A stretch of 64,000 bases of DNA from CAYVIB01 sp964451365 (GCA_964451365.1 CAYVIB010000001.1:293876-357875); one strand, 5' to 3'. Numbered from the stretch's first letter, positions 17,051-26,172 are shown. A program made the numbers and translations. Notes: a model not told the origin generated them from the letters alone.

Positions 17051-17696
17051 ATGGGTTCGCGACGACGCGTGAAGAGTGGCGGCGCGACTGCTTTTTCCGG
17101 CCGGCGAAGCCAGCCGCGACAATATGATAAAGCGGCGGGCAATACGGGAATGGCAAATACCTTGCGATTGTTCCGTTATAAACGCGCCAGGTGGCTCGGT
17201 GCGGACTTATTATTTGTAACCGGTTTGTGCCTGCCGTAATAGCGTGATAGCATCGAACAGCCTGGAAGTTGAAAACCTGTTATCTTGTTGGCGCGAAAAA
17301 AGCAGTTGGAACAATCACCATGTGGCTGCTATTTCACTAAACGTTGATACATTTTGTACATAATAGGGCTTATCACTAAACCCTGAAGCATACCTCCTCT
17401 ATAAAACAAAAAGAAATATAGAGGAATGTTTGCTATTGAGATATGGTATTAAGAACGCGCGCTCAAGACGCATTATAATTACCAGTTGCCAAAAGCGCGG
17501 AAAGAGAGATGCTTTTCCTGAGCATGACAATCTGGTTAACCGCGCCATTAAAAACAACAAGGCGGTACGGTTCGATTGCAACAGGCTTACTAGTAGTTCA
17601 AGCTTTTTGTAATGGTCACTGGACTGAGCCAGAAAAATCGGCTTATTTTCACGGAAGATTTGCAATATCTAATCAATTAAAAACAGGAGAACAATC
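17051..17696. other. Intergenic region upstream of the monooxygenase gene
   Basis: No gene is supported in these 646 bases. Frames at 17051-17239 (+), 17399-17665 (-) and 17430-17612 (+) have no recognisable content or ribosome site. The last part is AT-rich, and the sequence AACAGGAGAACAATC just before the ATG supplies the ribosome-binding site of the monooxygenase. The palindrome seen upstream of the GH5 gene is not repeated here. Confidence 0.4.
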
Positions 17697-18788
17697 ATGT
17701 TTGCATCCAAAGTACTTAGGGGTAGTGCGGCCCTTGCGCTACTAAGTTTTAGCACCCTGGCATTCAGCCATGGCTATATTGAAAGCCCTCCTTCGCGTCA
17801 GGAACACTGTGGCGCTCAGGTTAAGCCGGATAATCCTTCCAGCAGCAAGTGTAACGAACCCTTCTCCAACTACATTGCCTCTGGCGGACAAAACTCACAC
17901 TGGTATAACTTTATGAGTGTGGTTGCCCACCATGGCGGCCGTAAGGAAGTGAAAAATACCACGCATGTGTGCGGCTTCGACGGAGAGACCTGGGGCGGCG
18001 GCGCTTCACCCTGGGATACCCCGGCCAACTGGCCGACCTCATCCATGAGCTCCGGCCAACAAACCTTCACCTGGGATATTTCCTACGGCCCGCACTTCAG
18101 CGATACAGAAGAACTGGTTCTTTATATCACCAAGTCCAGCTTTTCTTTTGACCCGAACCGCGAGCTGACCTGGAATGACTTTGAAGCTGAGCCGTTCTGT
18201 GACGAGCAGATTACTCCGGGAGACTTTAGCTCCAACCCTGATGTTTCCGCGGATATGGGCTCGAGCAGCATTTCGGTAAACTGTAATGTACCGTCCCGTT
18301 CCGGTCGTCATGTAATTTTCGGTGAATGGGGCCGTAATGAGCACACTTATGAGCGGTTCTTTAGCTGCGTGGACGTTGTTTTCGGTGGAGGCAGCAGTTC
18401 TTCAAGCTCCAGCAGCTCTTCTTCGAGCTCCAGCAGTTCATCTTCGAGCTCCAGCTCCAGCAGTTCTTCTTCAAGCTCCAGCAGCTCCTCTTCCAGCTCC
18501 AGTTCTTCTTCTTCGAGCTCCAGCGGCGGCACCGGCTCTGTAACCGCATCAGTCGATATTAACAATGACTGGGGTGCGGGTTACTGCGCAAGCCTCGTGT
18601 TGACCAACAACAGCGGCTCCGCCGTGACCTGGGACGTTGATGTCCAAGTAGAGGGCACCGTTTCCAGCTTGTGGAACGGCGATTGGAGCCAAAGCGGCTC
18701 AACCCTGAGCGTATCTGGCGTTGGCTGGAATGCTTCCATCCCGGCAGGTCAGACCAACACTTCAGTTGGTTTCTGTGCCAACCGTTAA
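17697..18788 (+). CDS. AA10 lytic polysaccharide monooxygenase with C-terminal CBM2
   Basis: The 363-residue protein has a signal peptide ending at Ser 24, so the mature chain begins with His 25 (HGYIESPPSR), the N-terminal copper-brace histidine. The second copper ligand is His 133 in DISYGPHFSD. The catalytic domain (25-231) has the FGEWGRNE and paired cysteine features of AA10. A 44-serine linker leads to a CBM2 whose three surface tryptophans are present (NDWGAG, LWNGDW, GVGWNAS). It oxidatively cleaves crystalline polysaccharide, probably cellulose given the CBM2 and the neighbouring cellulase, although chitin cannot be excluded. AGGAGA precedes the ATG. Confidence 0.93.
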   Translation: MFASKVLRGSAALALLSFSTLAFSHGYIESPPSRQEHCGAQVKPDNPSSSKCNEPFSNYIASGGQNSHWYNFMSVVAHHGGRKEVKNTTHVCGFDGETWGGGASPWDTPANWPTSSMSSGQQTFTWDISYGPHFSDTEELVLYITKSSFSFDPNRELTWNDFEAEPFCDEQITPGDFSSNPDVSADMGSSSISVNCNVPSRSGRHVIFGEWGRNEHTYERFFSCVDVVFGGGSSSSSSSSSSSSSSSSSSSSSSSSSSSSSSSSSSSSSSSSSSSSGGTGSVTASVDINNDWGAGYCASLVLTNNSGSAVTWDVDVQVEGTVSSLWNGDWSQSGSTLSVSGVGWNASIPAGQTNTSVGFCANR

Positions 18789-18891
18789 GGCAGATTAGTC
18801 CTGTACTGGCAGTAGCACACGCGCGTCAATATCGATCGGGTTATTTGAAAATTGATATTGATGCGCCTACAGGACGCTGTTTAACACACTT

Positions 18892-18920
18892 ACTAACCCA
18901 GTTTCGGCTGGGTTAGTTTG
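18892..18920 (+). terminator. Terminator-like hairpin after the monooxygenase gene
   Basis: ACTAACCCAG and CTGGGTTAGT form a perfect 10-bp stem around TTTCGG, followed by a short T-rich tail (TTGTTG). It lies about 100 bases past the stop codon and before the CBM2-like membrane protein gene, so the two genes are probably separate transcripts. Confidence 0.75.
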
Positions 18921-18955
18921 TTGATCTCCGCATTTTTATAAGCTGCTGAAACAAC

Positions 18956-19555
18956 ATGCCTGAATTTATAAAAAAAAATTGGGGAGTAATCCTTATAGGG
19001 CTCGCACTATTTGGACTGGTAAAGTTTTTTTGGTCTGAACAGGCGGAACAACAGGTGCCGTCCCCTGCACCACAGGTTAAAGAAGTAGAGACTGAAATAC
19101 CGCGGCAGCCGGTTCCTTCTGTTCGCAAGGAAAAGCGGCCGCCGGTTAATGTGAATAACGATCAGGTTGATGTGGAAGAGGCCAACGAAAAACCCGAAGA
19201 AGAGCCTTTTGAGCTGGAAGAGAACGAGCCTGAACCTGCCTCGCAAAATTACGTTCTGTGCGAGCACATTATTTCAGGCGAAGCACAATATGAATTTACC
19301 GGCGAAATTCGTTTAATCAACAAGGGCACCAAGCCTGTTTACGGGTGGTCGGTTAGCTGGGAATATGACGATGGCTCAACGATTGTCCAAACATCCGGTG
19401 TGGCCCTGAGCGGCAACAATCCCTATACCGGTCAGTACTTGAGTGAGAATGCTGAAATTCTACCCGGTAAAACGGTTACCTTCGGGTTTACAGGTATTAA
19501 AGGTGGCGACAGTGCTCCCAGAGGGGTGAACGTTACAGGCGATATTTGCATGTAG
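18956..19555 (+). CDS. Inner-membrane-anchored protein with a CBM2-like domain lacking the binding tryptophans
   Basis: The 199-residue protein has a short cytoplasmic N-terminus, one membrane helix (about 9-26, WGVILIGLALFGLVKFFW) and no cleavage site. An acidic, proline-rich linker spans about 28-98. Residues about 99-198 align with CBM2: terminal cysteines (VLCEH and GDICM), YEFTGEIRLINKG, the core YGWSVSWEY, and GKTVTFGFTG. The three surface tryptophans present in the two CBM2 domains encoded just upstream are absent (GEAQYEF, TSGVALSG and SENAEI replace [16 protein letters not shown] and GWNGNI). The fold would face the periplasm. Possible roles are chaperone or docking for CBM2 enzymes during secretion, or sensing. 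No catalytic module is seen. Confidence 0.72.
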   Translation: MPEFIKKNWGVILIGLALFGLVKFFWSEQAEQQVPSPAPQVKEVETEIPRQPVPSVRKEKRPPVNVNNDQVDVEEANEKPEEEPFELEENEPEPASQNYVLCEHIISGEAQYEFTGEIRLINKGTKPVYGWSVSWEYDDGSTIVQTSGVALSGNNPYTGQYLSENAEILPGKTVTFGFTGIKGGDSAPRGVNVTGDICM

Positions 19556-19624
19556 CTTTTTTTGCCCGGCCATTTTTTTTTAAAACAACGTATATTTGAT
19601 TAAATCATCCTTTCAGGCGTCGCC

Positions 19625-21205
19625 ATGAAGAAAAGTAAGTCAAAGCAGCAAAAGCTGAAAAATAAAAAGGCGCTGCCTTTGGACAACCTGGTTTTTTACG
19701 GCACCGTTACTGTCACCGGTGCGGCAGTGATGATGGTGGAGCTGCTGGGTACGCGTATTATCGGTCCTTTTTATGGTGTCAGTCTTATCGTCTGGTCGTC
19801 ACTTTTGTCCACGGCCCTGCTCGCACTTTCTGTGGGTTATTTTACCGGAGGACATTTCGCAGACAGGGGAACTGCTTTTCGCTTGCCGCACGCAGTTTTT
19901 TTGGCGGCTGCGACAATTGCGATTATTCCCCTGATCAGCGAACCTGTTCAATTATTTTTCAATGGCCTTGGCTTACGTTGGGGCGCGCTGTCGAGCGCGT
20001 TTGTACTGTTTACTCCGCCACTTGTTTTTCTTGGAATGGCGGGGCCTTTCGTCATTCGTATGGCTACCGACCGTCTGGAGAAAGTGGGGTCAACCGCGGG
20101 TAACGTTTATGCTATCAGTACCGTTGGCAGCGTGGCGGGTACACTGTTGCTCGGGTTCTATTTGCTTCCTCTTTTCGGTACTCACAACATTTTATTCGCA
20201 CTGGCTTTTGTGTTGCTCTGCCTGTCGCTGTCCCTTGCCCGTTATGAATCCTCACGCACGCAGCAGAAGTATGGCTTGATTCCCTGGTTCGGATTTTCAG
20301 CATGCCTGTTTGTTTTTTTGGTTTGGCAGTTGCTCGGCAGCGGAAGCAAACATATCAATAAGAACTATGAAGTCCTATTTGAAGAGGAAACTCACTACGG
20401 CTGGGTGCGCGTTGTGGATCAAAAAGATAAGGATATTCGCTGGTTAATGTCCGACGCCTCGACAATCGGTGCCGAGCATATTCCCAGCGGCAAAGGCTTG
20501 TTGGGTTATCAAAGTGTTGTAAGGTTGTTGCCCTGGTTTAACCCGGAGGGAAAAAAAGCTTTGCTGATCGGGTTGGGAGCCGGCCATCTGGTTGCGGATT
20601 TGGCGAATTACGGGGTGCAAACCGATTCGATAGAAATTGATCCCGCCGTGGCGCGTGCGGCAGAGGCATATTTTGACTTTGAACCGACGGGAAAGGTGGT
20701 TGTCGGTGACGCGCGATACCAAGTGAAACAGATGGATGAGACCTATGATTTAATTATTCATGATTGTTTTACTGGTGGCTCAGAGCCTTTTCATTTGTTG
20801 AGCAGGGAAATGATGCTTGAACTCAAGTCGAAACTGAACCCTGGTGGAGTGTTAGCGGTAAACTTCGTTGGTTTTACTGATTCCCAACGTATGAAACCGG
20901 TTCAATCCGTTGCGCGTACGCTGGACTCTGTTTTTGCCCATCGCAAGAATTTTGTACCAATGCCGGGTGAGGTTTTCAGCGATTACGTGTTCGTCGTATC
21001 TGATTCCGAACTTAACTCAAATCAGCATCCCAATTCAGACGAGCCGCACGCATGGCTGTCCGAGCGCGAGGTGGACATAAGTTCCGCAGGCGGTGCGCTG
21101 ATAAGTGATGATTTTAATCCCTTGGAGTATTTGCAGATTGCCAAGGCGGAATATTATCGCGATATCCTGGTTGAGCGTGTGGGACGGTCAATACTGTTTC
21201 GTTAA
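19625..21205 (+). CDS. Membrane-bound spermidine-synthase-like protein
   Basis: The 526-residue protein has a very basic start (KKSKSKQQKLKNKK), then roughly seven hydrophobic helices (about 20-235), and a C-terminal SpeE-like methyltransferase-fold domain. The domain shows the nucleotide-binding glycine loop LLIGLGAGHLV, the acidic residue that ends strand 2 (SIEIDPAV), VVGDAR, and DLIIHDCFTGGSEPFHLLS. Such fused membrane/SpeE proteins are widespread and mostly uncharacterised; aminopropyl transfer is not proven for them, and the canonical GGGDG loop is altered. The upstream gene ends about 70 bases before it. Confidence 0.8.
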   Translation: MKKSKSKQQKLKNKKALPLDNLVFYGTVTVTGAAVMMVELLGTRIIGPFYGVSLIVWSSLLSTALLALSVGYFTGGHFADRGTAFRLPHAVFLAAATIAIIPLISEPVQLFFNGLGLRWGALSSAFVLFTPPLVFLGMAGPFVIRMATDRLEKVGSTAGNVYAISTVGSVAGTLLLGFYLLPLFGTHNILFALAFVLLCLSLSLARYESSRTQQKYGLIPWFGFSACLFVFLVWQLLGSGSKHINKNYEVLFEEETHYGWVRVVDQKDKDIRWLMSDASTIGAEHIPSGKGLLGYQSVVRLLPWFNPEGKKALLIGLGAGHLVADLANYGVQTDSIEIDPAVARAAEAYFDFEPTGKVVVGDARYQVKQMDETYDLIIHDCFTGGSEPFHLLSREMMLELKSKLNPGGVLAVNFVGFTDSQRMKPVQSVARTLDSVFAHRKNFVPMPGEVFSDYVFVVSDSELNSNQHPNSDEPHAWLSEREVDISSAGGALISDDFNPLEYLQIAKAEYYRDILVERVGRSILFR

Positions 21206-21520
21206 TATGGTAGTCCATCTCGTTGACCCGCAGTGAGAGCAGCTTCAAGATATTAATTTAACCAGCTTCCTGATTGTCGGTGAATCCGACAATATTGGCA
21301 GTCCCAAACAACCATGGCCGCGGCTTGCAGCGCAATGCCGGCGCCAATTCCCGCCTTCATTTTCCCACTTTGGTATCAATACAAATAACACGGCCGAAGG
21401 TGCTGTGTTAATCCGGTCCTTATGGGTGGCAGAGGGTTAATAAGAAGCGGATGTCCCGACATGGATGCCGACTAAGGAGTCGGCTTACGAAGTTGGATCA
21501 AGTCCGACCTGGGCAGATAA
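21206..21520. other. Intergenic region between the SpeE-like gene and tRNA-Leu
   Basis: No gene is seen. A hairpin GCCGAC-TAAGGA-GTCGGC lies at 21467-21484 without a T tail, and GTCGG/CCGAC motifs recur at 21275-21290. These could end transcription from the left but are weak. Confidence 0.35.
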
Positions 21521-21556
21521 CAAAAAAGGCTGAATGCAATAAGCATTCAGCCTTTC
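21521..21556 (-). terminator. Rho-independent terminator of the tRNA-Leu gene
   Basis: On the minus strand AAGGCTGAATGC-TTATT-GCATTCAGCCTT forms a perfect 12-bp stem followed by a run of T residues. It begins about 6 bases after the tRNA CCA end and is well suited to end the tRNA transcript. Confidence 0.92.
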
Positions 21557-21561
21557 TCAAT

Positions 21562-21648
21562 TGGTGCCCAGGAGAGGACTTGAACCTCCACGACCGTAAG
21601 GCCACCAGCACCTGAAGCTGGCGTGTCTACCAATTTCACCACCTGGGC
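21562..21648 (-). tRNA. tRNA-Leu (anticodon CAG)
   Basis: The reverse complement starts GCCCAGGTGGTGAAATTGG and ends GGTTCAAGTCCTCTCCTGGG followed by CACCA, with a 7-bp acceptor stem, a D loop with TTGGTAGAC, an anticodon loop CTTCAGG giving CAG, a long variable arm and the T loop GGTTCAAGTCC. Length 87 with an encoded CCA is right for a class II leucine tRNA. It closely resembles the E. coli tRNA-Leu(CAG). Confidence 0.97.
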
Positions 21649-21786
21649 AGGGATATAAATCCGTAAGGCCGCGAACTATAGGAGTCTGCGAGCCTCTTGT
21701 CAATTCCATCAATGAATTTTCTGTTCCGGCATTTAATCTGCTTATTTGTTATATTGCCCGTTATCAGACCAGAGCATTAATCACCG

Positions 21787-24264
21787 ATGGACGAAGCGAC
21801 ATTGACCAAGAAAAAAGCGCCTAAAGATCCTTACGCCGCGCGCGAGGCATCCAAGTACGAAAACCCTATCGCCAGCCGTGAAATGATCCTGGAGACCATG
21901 GATCAAGCCACCGGCCCCATGAGCCACCGCGCGTTGTACAAAACACTGGGGCTGCAAACCGAGGACGAGGCCGAGGCCCTGCGGCGGCGCCTGATTGCCA
22001 TGGAGCGGGACGGGCAGGTAATTTCCAACCGCAAGGGGGAGTACGGCCGTATCGACAAGATGGACCTGGTGCGCGGCCGGGTGCAGGGGCATCGCGACGG
22101 CTTTGGTTTCGTTATTCCGGCAGATGGTTCACCGGACCTGTACCTGACCAATCGGCAGATGCGCAAGGTATTCAGCGGCGACGAGGTCCTGGTCCGCCCG
22201 GGACCGGTGGATTTTCGCGGGCGGCGGGAAGGCAGCATTGTTGAGGTCCTGGTACGCAATACACAGCAACTGGTGGGCCGTTATTTCAGCGAGAGCGGCG
22301 TCAAGTTTGTCCGCCCGGATAATCCCCGCATCGCCCACGAAATATTAATTCCCCCCGAAGATTCAAAAGGCGCCCGGCCGGGGCAGTTCGTGTTGGTGGA
22401 AATTGCGCGCCAGCCGGATCGCAGGCAACCGCCAATAGGACGGGTAGTGGAGATTTTGGGGGATCATCTGGCGCCAGGCATGGAAATAGATGTGGCGATT
22501 CGCTCCAACGGCATTCCCCACCAATGGCCACCGGAGGTGCTTGAGGAAGTCGAGCAATTCGGCCGGGAGGTGGAGGAGAAAGACAAAGGCAATCGCATTG
22601 ACCTGCGCCATCTGCCGTTCGTTACTATTGATGGTGAAGATGCGCGAGATTTTGACGACGCCGTCTACTGCGAGAAGAAACGCTGGGGCGGCTGGCGGCT
22701 ATTTGTCGCCATTGCGGATGTGTCTCACTACGTTGCCGTTGGCAGCGCGCTGGATCGGGAGGCGGTGGTAAGGGGGAATTCGGTTTACTTTCCGGATTTT
22801 GTGGTGCCGATGCTGCCGGAAGTATTATCCAACGGTTTGTGTTCCCTTAACCCGGAAGTGGACCGTCTTTGCATGGTCTGCGAAATGACCATTAGTGGCG
22901 CCGGCAAGATCACCGGCTATAAATTTTACGAATCGGTAATTCATTCCCATGCGCGACTTACCTATACCCAGGTGGGGCAGGTGATTGCCGAGCGTGATAA
23001 CAAGCGTAGCGGTGTTCGCAAGAACTTTCATAAGCTGTTATCGCAAATAGACGAGCTATATGCGCTCTATCGAGCGCTGCGCGAGCAACGAACCAAGCGT
23101 GGCGCGATTGATTTTGAAACCAGCGAAACGCGAATTATTTTTGATGAAAACCGGAAAATTAAACGCATTGTGCCGGTGGTGCGTAACGACGCCCATAAAT
23201 TGATAGAAGAATGCATGCTGGCGGCTAACGTATGCACGGCAAAATTTCTGGAAAGCCAGGAGATTCCGGCTTTGTACCGCGTGCACGAGGGGCCCCGGGA
23301 GGAAAAAATAGAATTGCTGCACGAGTTTTTGGGTGAACTCGGCTTGAGCCTTCGCGGCGGTGAAATCACGCCGGACCATTTCCAGGAAGTGCTGCGGCAG
23401 ATCGAAGGCCGCCCGGACGCGCACCTGATTCAAACCGTAATGTTGCGAAGCATGAACCAGGCGGTCTATCAACCGCAAAACATCGGCCATTTCGGCCTGG
23501 CATATGATGCCTATGCGCATTTTACTTCACCGATTCGTCGATATCCGGATTTGATTGTTCATCGCGCTATCCGCGCGGCTATCTACGCCGGCCGCAAGGC
23601 CAAGACCATCGTCAGGACAAAGGAAACACCCCGTCGCGAATTTCACCAGAGTTATCCCTACACTCAGGCAGACATGCTCAGTCTGGGCGAGCAGTGTTCC
23701 GCCACCGAGCGGCGGGCGGACGATGCCACCCGTGACGTTATCAGTTGGCTCAAGTGCGAGTACATGCAGGATCATGTGGGCGAGGAATTCGAAGGTGTGG
23801 TCAGTTCGGTGGTGGGTTTTGGGTTGTTTGTCGAACTAAAGGATATTTATGTGGAGGGCCTGGTGCACATCACTTCCCTGCCGCAGGATTACTATCATTT
23901 CGAGGCGGCGCAACACCGGTTGATCGGCGAGCGCACCCGCCGGGTTTTTCGCCTGGGTGACGAGTTGTGTGTGCAGGTGGTAAGGGTCGATCTCGACGAG
24001 CGCAAAATCGATTTTGAATTGAAGGAAATCAGGCCGCGAAAAAGGGAAAAGGTCAAGGTATCGGAAACGGCCAAACAGCTGGCGGAGGAATACGAGAAGG
24101 AAAAAACCCGGCGTGCGGGTGGACGGGTTAAAAAAAGAGAGAGTGCTTCCGGCGCGAAGAAGAAAAGCAAAAGCAAGGCGAAGGCTGCCACCGGGAAAGA
24201 GGCAAAAGCGAAAAGCGGGACCAAAACAAAAGTTAAAAGCAAAAGCCGTAGTCGGCGGAAATAA
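21787..24264 (+). CDS. rnr: Ribonuclease R
   Basis: The 825-residue protein has an N-terminal helix-turn-helix region (MILETMDQATGPMSHRAL), two cold-shock type OB domains, the RNB catalytic domain with the Asp cluster in DGEDARDFDDAVYC, and a C-terminal S1 domain (GEEFEGVVSSVVGFGLFVEL). It ends in a long lysine/serine-rich tail typical of RNase R. It is a processive 3'-5' exoribonuclease that degrades structured RNA and defective ribosomal RNA in the cytoplasm. It lies 29 bases upstream of rlmB, the usual gammaproteobacterial pairing, and the two are probably cotranscribed. Confidence 0.97.
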   Translation: MDEATLTKKKAPKDPYAAREASKYENPIASREMILETMDQATGPMSHRALYKTLGLQTEDEAEALRRRLIAMERDGQVISNRKGEYGRIDKMDLVRGRVQGHRDGFGFVIPADGSPDLYLTNRQMRKVFSGDEVLVRPGPVDFRGRREGSIVEVLVRNTQQLVGRYFSESGVKFVRPDNPRIAHEILIPPEDSKGARPGQFVLVEIARQPDRRQPPIGRVVEILGDHLAPGMEIDVAIRSNGIPHQWPPEVLEEVEQFGREVEEKDKGNRIDLRHLPFVTIDGEDARDFDDAVYCEKKRWGGWRLFVAIADVSHYVAVGSALDREAVVRGNSVYFPDFVVPMLPEVLSNGLCSLNPEVDRLCMVCEMTISGAGKITGYKFYESVIHSHARLTYTQVGQVIAERDNKRSGVRKNFHKLLSQIDELYALYRALREQRTKRGAIDFETSETRIIFDENRKIKRIVPVVRNDAHKLIEECMLAANVCTAKFLESQEIPALYRVHEGPREEKIELLHEFLGELGLSLRGGEITPDHFQEVLRQIEGRPDAHLIQTVMLRSMNQAVYQPQNIGHFGLAYDAYAHFTSPIRRYPDLIVHRAIRAAIYAGRKAKTIVRTKETPRREFHQSYPYTQADMLSLGEQCSATERRADDATRDVISWLKCEYMQDHVGEEFEGVVSSVVGFGLFVELKDIYVEGLVHITSLPQDYYHFEAAQHRLIGERTRRVFRLGDELCVQVVRVDLDERKIDFELKEIRPRKREKVKVSETAKQLAEEYEKEKTRRAGGRVKKRESASGAKKKSKSKAKAATGKEAKAKSGTKTKVKSKSRSRRK

Positions 24265-24293
24265 AGCAATAAATAGCAGGAAACCAAATTACC

Positions 24294-25067
24294 ATGGTGG
24301 CCAATGAAATCGTTTTTGGCATTCACGCGGTGCAAGCTGTTCTCAAATCCTCTCCGCAGCGTCTGCGGGAATTGCTGGTATTGCAGGGAAGAAAAGACCA
24401 GCGCATCCAGAAAATTACCGACGCGGCCCGGTCCGCCGGTGTTACAGTCCGGCAGGCGGACAGAAAAAAGCTCGATCAATTATGCGAGGCCCACGCCGGT
24501 GAAAATACCAATCACCAGGGGGTCGTCGCGTTTGTCCTGCCCGGCAAAACCTTTGTCGAAAACGACCTGTATCAGCTGATACAAAAGCTGCGGGATGAAA
24601 ATGGGGAACCGTTTATTCTCGTACTTGACGGTGTCACGGACCCCCACAACCTGGGTGCCTGCATGCGAACCGCCGATGCCGCCGGTGTACACGCGGTTGT
24701 TATCCCCAAGGACAATTCCGCCAGCCTGAACGAAACCGCGCGCAAAGTTGCCTGCGGCGCGGGTGATGCCGTTCCGCTGATTCCGGTAACCAATCTGGCG
24801 CGCAGCCTGAAAAAAATGCAGGAGTTAGGCCTTTGGATTACCGGCGCGGCGGGTGAAGCGGAGGAAAATTTTTACAGCGCGTCGCTTGCCGGGCCCCGGG
24901 TTATCGTAATGGGGGCGGAAGGCTCGGGAATGCGGCGCCTGACCCGCGAAACCTGCGATATGCTGGTAAAAATTCCGATGCAGGGTACGGTTTCAAGCTT
25001 GAATGTGTCCGTCGCAACGGGAATTATTTTATTTGAAGTGGTACGTCAGCGGCTTATCAAAAGTTAA
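24294..25067 (+). CDS. rlmB: 23S rRNA (guanosine-2'-O) methyltransferase RlmB
   Basis: The 257-residue SpoU/TrmH-family protein has an N-terminal substrate-binding domain (FGIHAVQAVLKS) and a C-terminal trefoil-knot methyltransferase domain. The family motifs are LDGVTDPHNLGACMRTADA (motif 1), VIVMGAEGSGM (motif 2) and VKIPMQGTVSSLNVSVATGI (motif 3). RlmB methylates G2251 in the peptidyl-transferase P loop of 23S rRNA. It follows rnr in the same direction, and the esterase gene begins 13 bases after its stop. Confidence 0.96.
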   Translation: MVANEIVFGIHAVQAVLKSSPQRLRELLVLQGRKDQRIQKITDAARSAGVTVRQADRKKLDQLCEAHAGENTNHQGVVAFVLPGKTFVENDLYQLIQKLRDENGEPFILVLDGVTDPHNLGACMRTADAAGVHAVVIPKDNSASLNETARKVACGAGDAVPLIPVTNLARSLKKMQELGLWITGAAGEAEENFYSASLAGPRVIVMGAEGSGMRRLTRETCDMLVKIPMQGTVSSLNVSVATGIILFEVVRQRLIKS

Positions 25068-25080
25068 AAGAGAAAAACCT

Positions 25081-26172
25081 GTGCATTCAAAAAATCCGGT
25101 AATTAAGTATTTCATCCTGTCCTGGTTATTTTGTGCGTCCTTTAGTTTTGCGGAACGATTTATTCCGGCGGATCACGATTTGATTCGTTACTCCGGCAGG
25201 GTGGATTTTTTCGACCCACGCTCGCCGTCAATTTCCTGGCCGGGTACCGCGATTGAAGTGAAATTTACCGGCACCAAGGTGTCGCTGATTGTAAAAGATC
25301 AGTACGGCAAAAATTATTTTAATGCGTTTATCGATGGCGATCTTGAGCATCCCGTAGTTGTGGACTGCGAAGAAGGGTTGGGTACCTACACCCTTGCCGA
25401 AGGGCTTTCGCGGGGACAGCATTCCCTGCTCGTAACGAAACGCACCGAAGGCGAGGAAGGGCGGACCGGATTTATTGGCCTGGTGGTTGATGACGATGGG
25501 GAATTATTGCCTCTTCCGCCCGTGCCACAAAGAAAAATCGAATTTTTTGGTGATTCAATTACCAGCGGTATGGGAAACGAGGCGGCCCTGGAAGCAGAGG
25601 ACGATGTGTTGGCGGAGAAAAATAATTTTCTCGCCTATGGCGCAATTACCGCGCGCAATCTCAACGCTCAGTATCGAAGCACTTCCCAAAGCGGCATTGG
25701 CATTATGGTGAGCTGGTTCGATTTTGTCATGCCCCAGTTTTACGATCAACTGGACGCGGTTGGCAACAATGACAGCCGGTGGGACTTTTCCCGTTGGACG
25801 CCGGATGTGGTGGTCATCAACCTGTTTCAGAACGACAGCTGGCTGGTGGAAAAAAGGCTCGATCCGGTACCGTCGGACGAGCAGCGGATTCAAGCCTACG
25901 GAGATTTCCTTGCGAGCATACGCGGCAAATATCCCGACGCCTTTATCATTTGCACGCTCGGCAGTATGGATGCGACAAAAGCAGGGTCGAAATGGCCGGG
26001 CTATATCGAAACGGCGGTGAACAGGAGAGTGAAAAAGTACAACGATACAAAGCTGGCTACCTTGTTTTTTCTGTTTGAGGGATACGGCAAACACCCAAGG
26101 GTGCAACATCACCAAAAAAACGCTGAGTTACTCACCGCTTTTATCAGGGAAAAAATGAATTGGCGGGATTGA
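25081..26172 (+). CDS. CE2-like SGNH carbohydrate esterase (secreted)
   Basis: This 363-residue protein is read from GTG 25081, which follows AAAGAG and gives a clean signal peptide (about 1-24, ending FSFA before ERFI); the in-frame ATG at 25003 would lie inside rlmB. An N-terminal jelly-roll domain (about 30-150) is followed by an SGNH hydrolase with the serine motif FFGDSITSGMG, the Asn/Asp block VVINLFQNDSW and the catalytic His in GKHPRVQHH. This two-domain layout is that of CE2 esterases, which remove acetyl groups from xylan or mannan. A GH26 mannanase gene lies elsewhere in the window. The exact substrate is not determined. Confidence 0.8.
   Translation: MHSKNPVIKYFILSWLFCASFSFAERFIPADHDLIRYSGRVDFFDPRSPSISWPGTAIEVKFTGTKVSLIVKDQYGKNYFNAFIDGDLEHPVVVDCEEGLGTYTLAEGLSRGQHSLLVTKRTEGEEGRTGFIGLVVDDDGELLPLPPVPQRKIEFFGDSITSGMGNEAALEAEDDVLAEKNNFLAYGAITARNLNAQYRSTSQSGIGIMVSWFDFVMPQFYDQLDAVGNNDSRWDFSRWTPDVVVINLFQNDSWLVEKRLDPVPSDEQRIQAYGDFLASIRGKYPDAFIICTLGSMDATKAGSKWPGYIETAVNRRVKKYNDTKLATLFFLFEGYGKHPRVQHHQKNAELLTAFIREKMNWRD

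Noticed and set aside
17399..17665. 88-codon minus-strand frame upstream of the monooxygenase gene
   Set aside because: Biased AT-rich sequence with no motif, in the likely promoter region of the monooxygenase gene.
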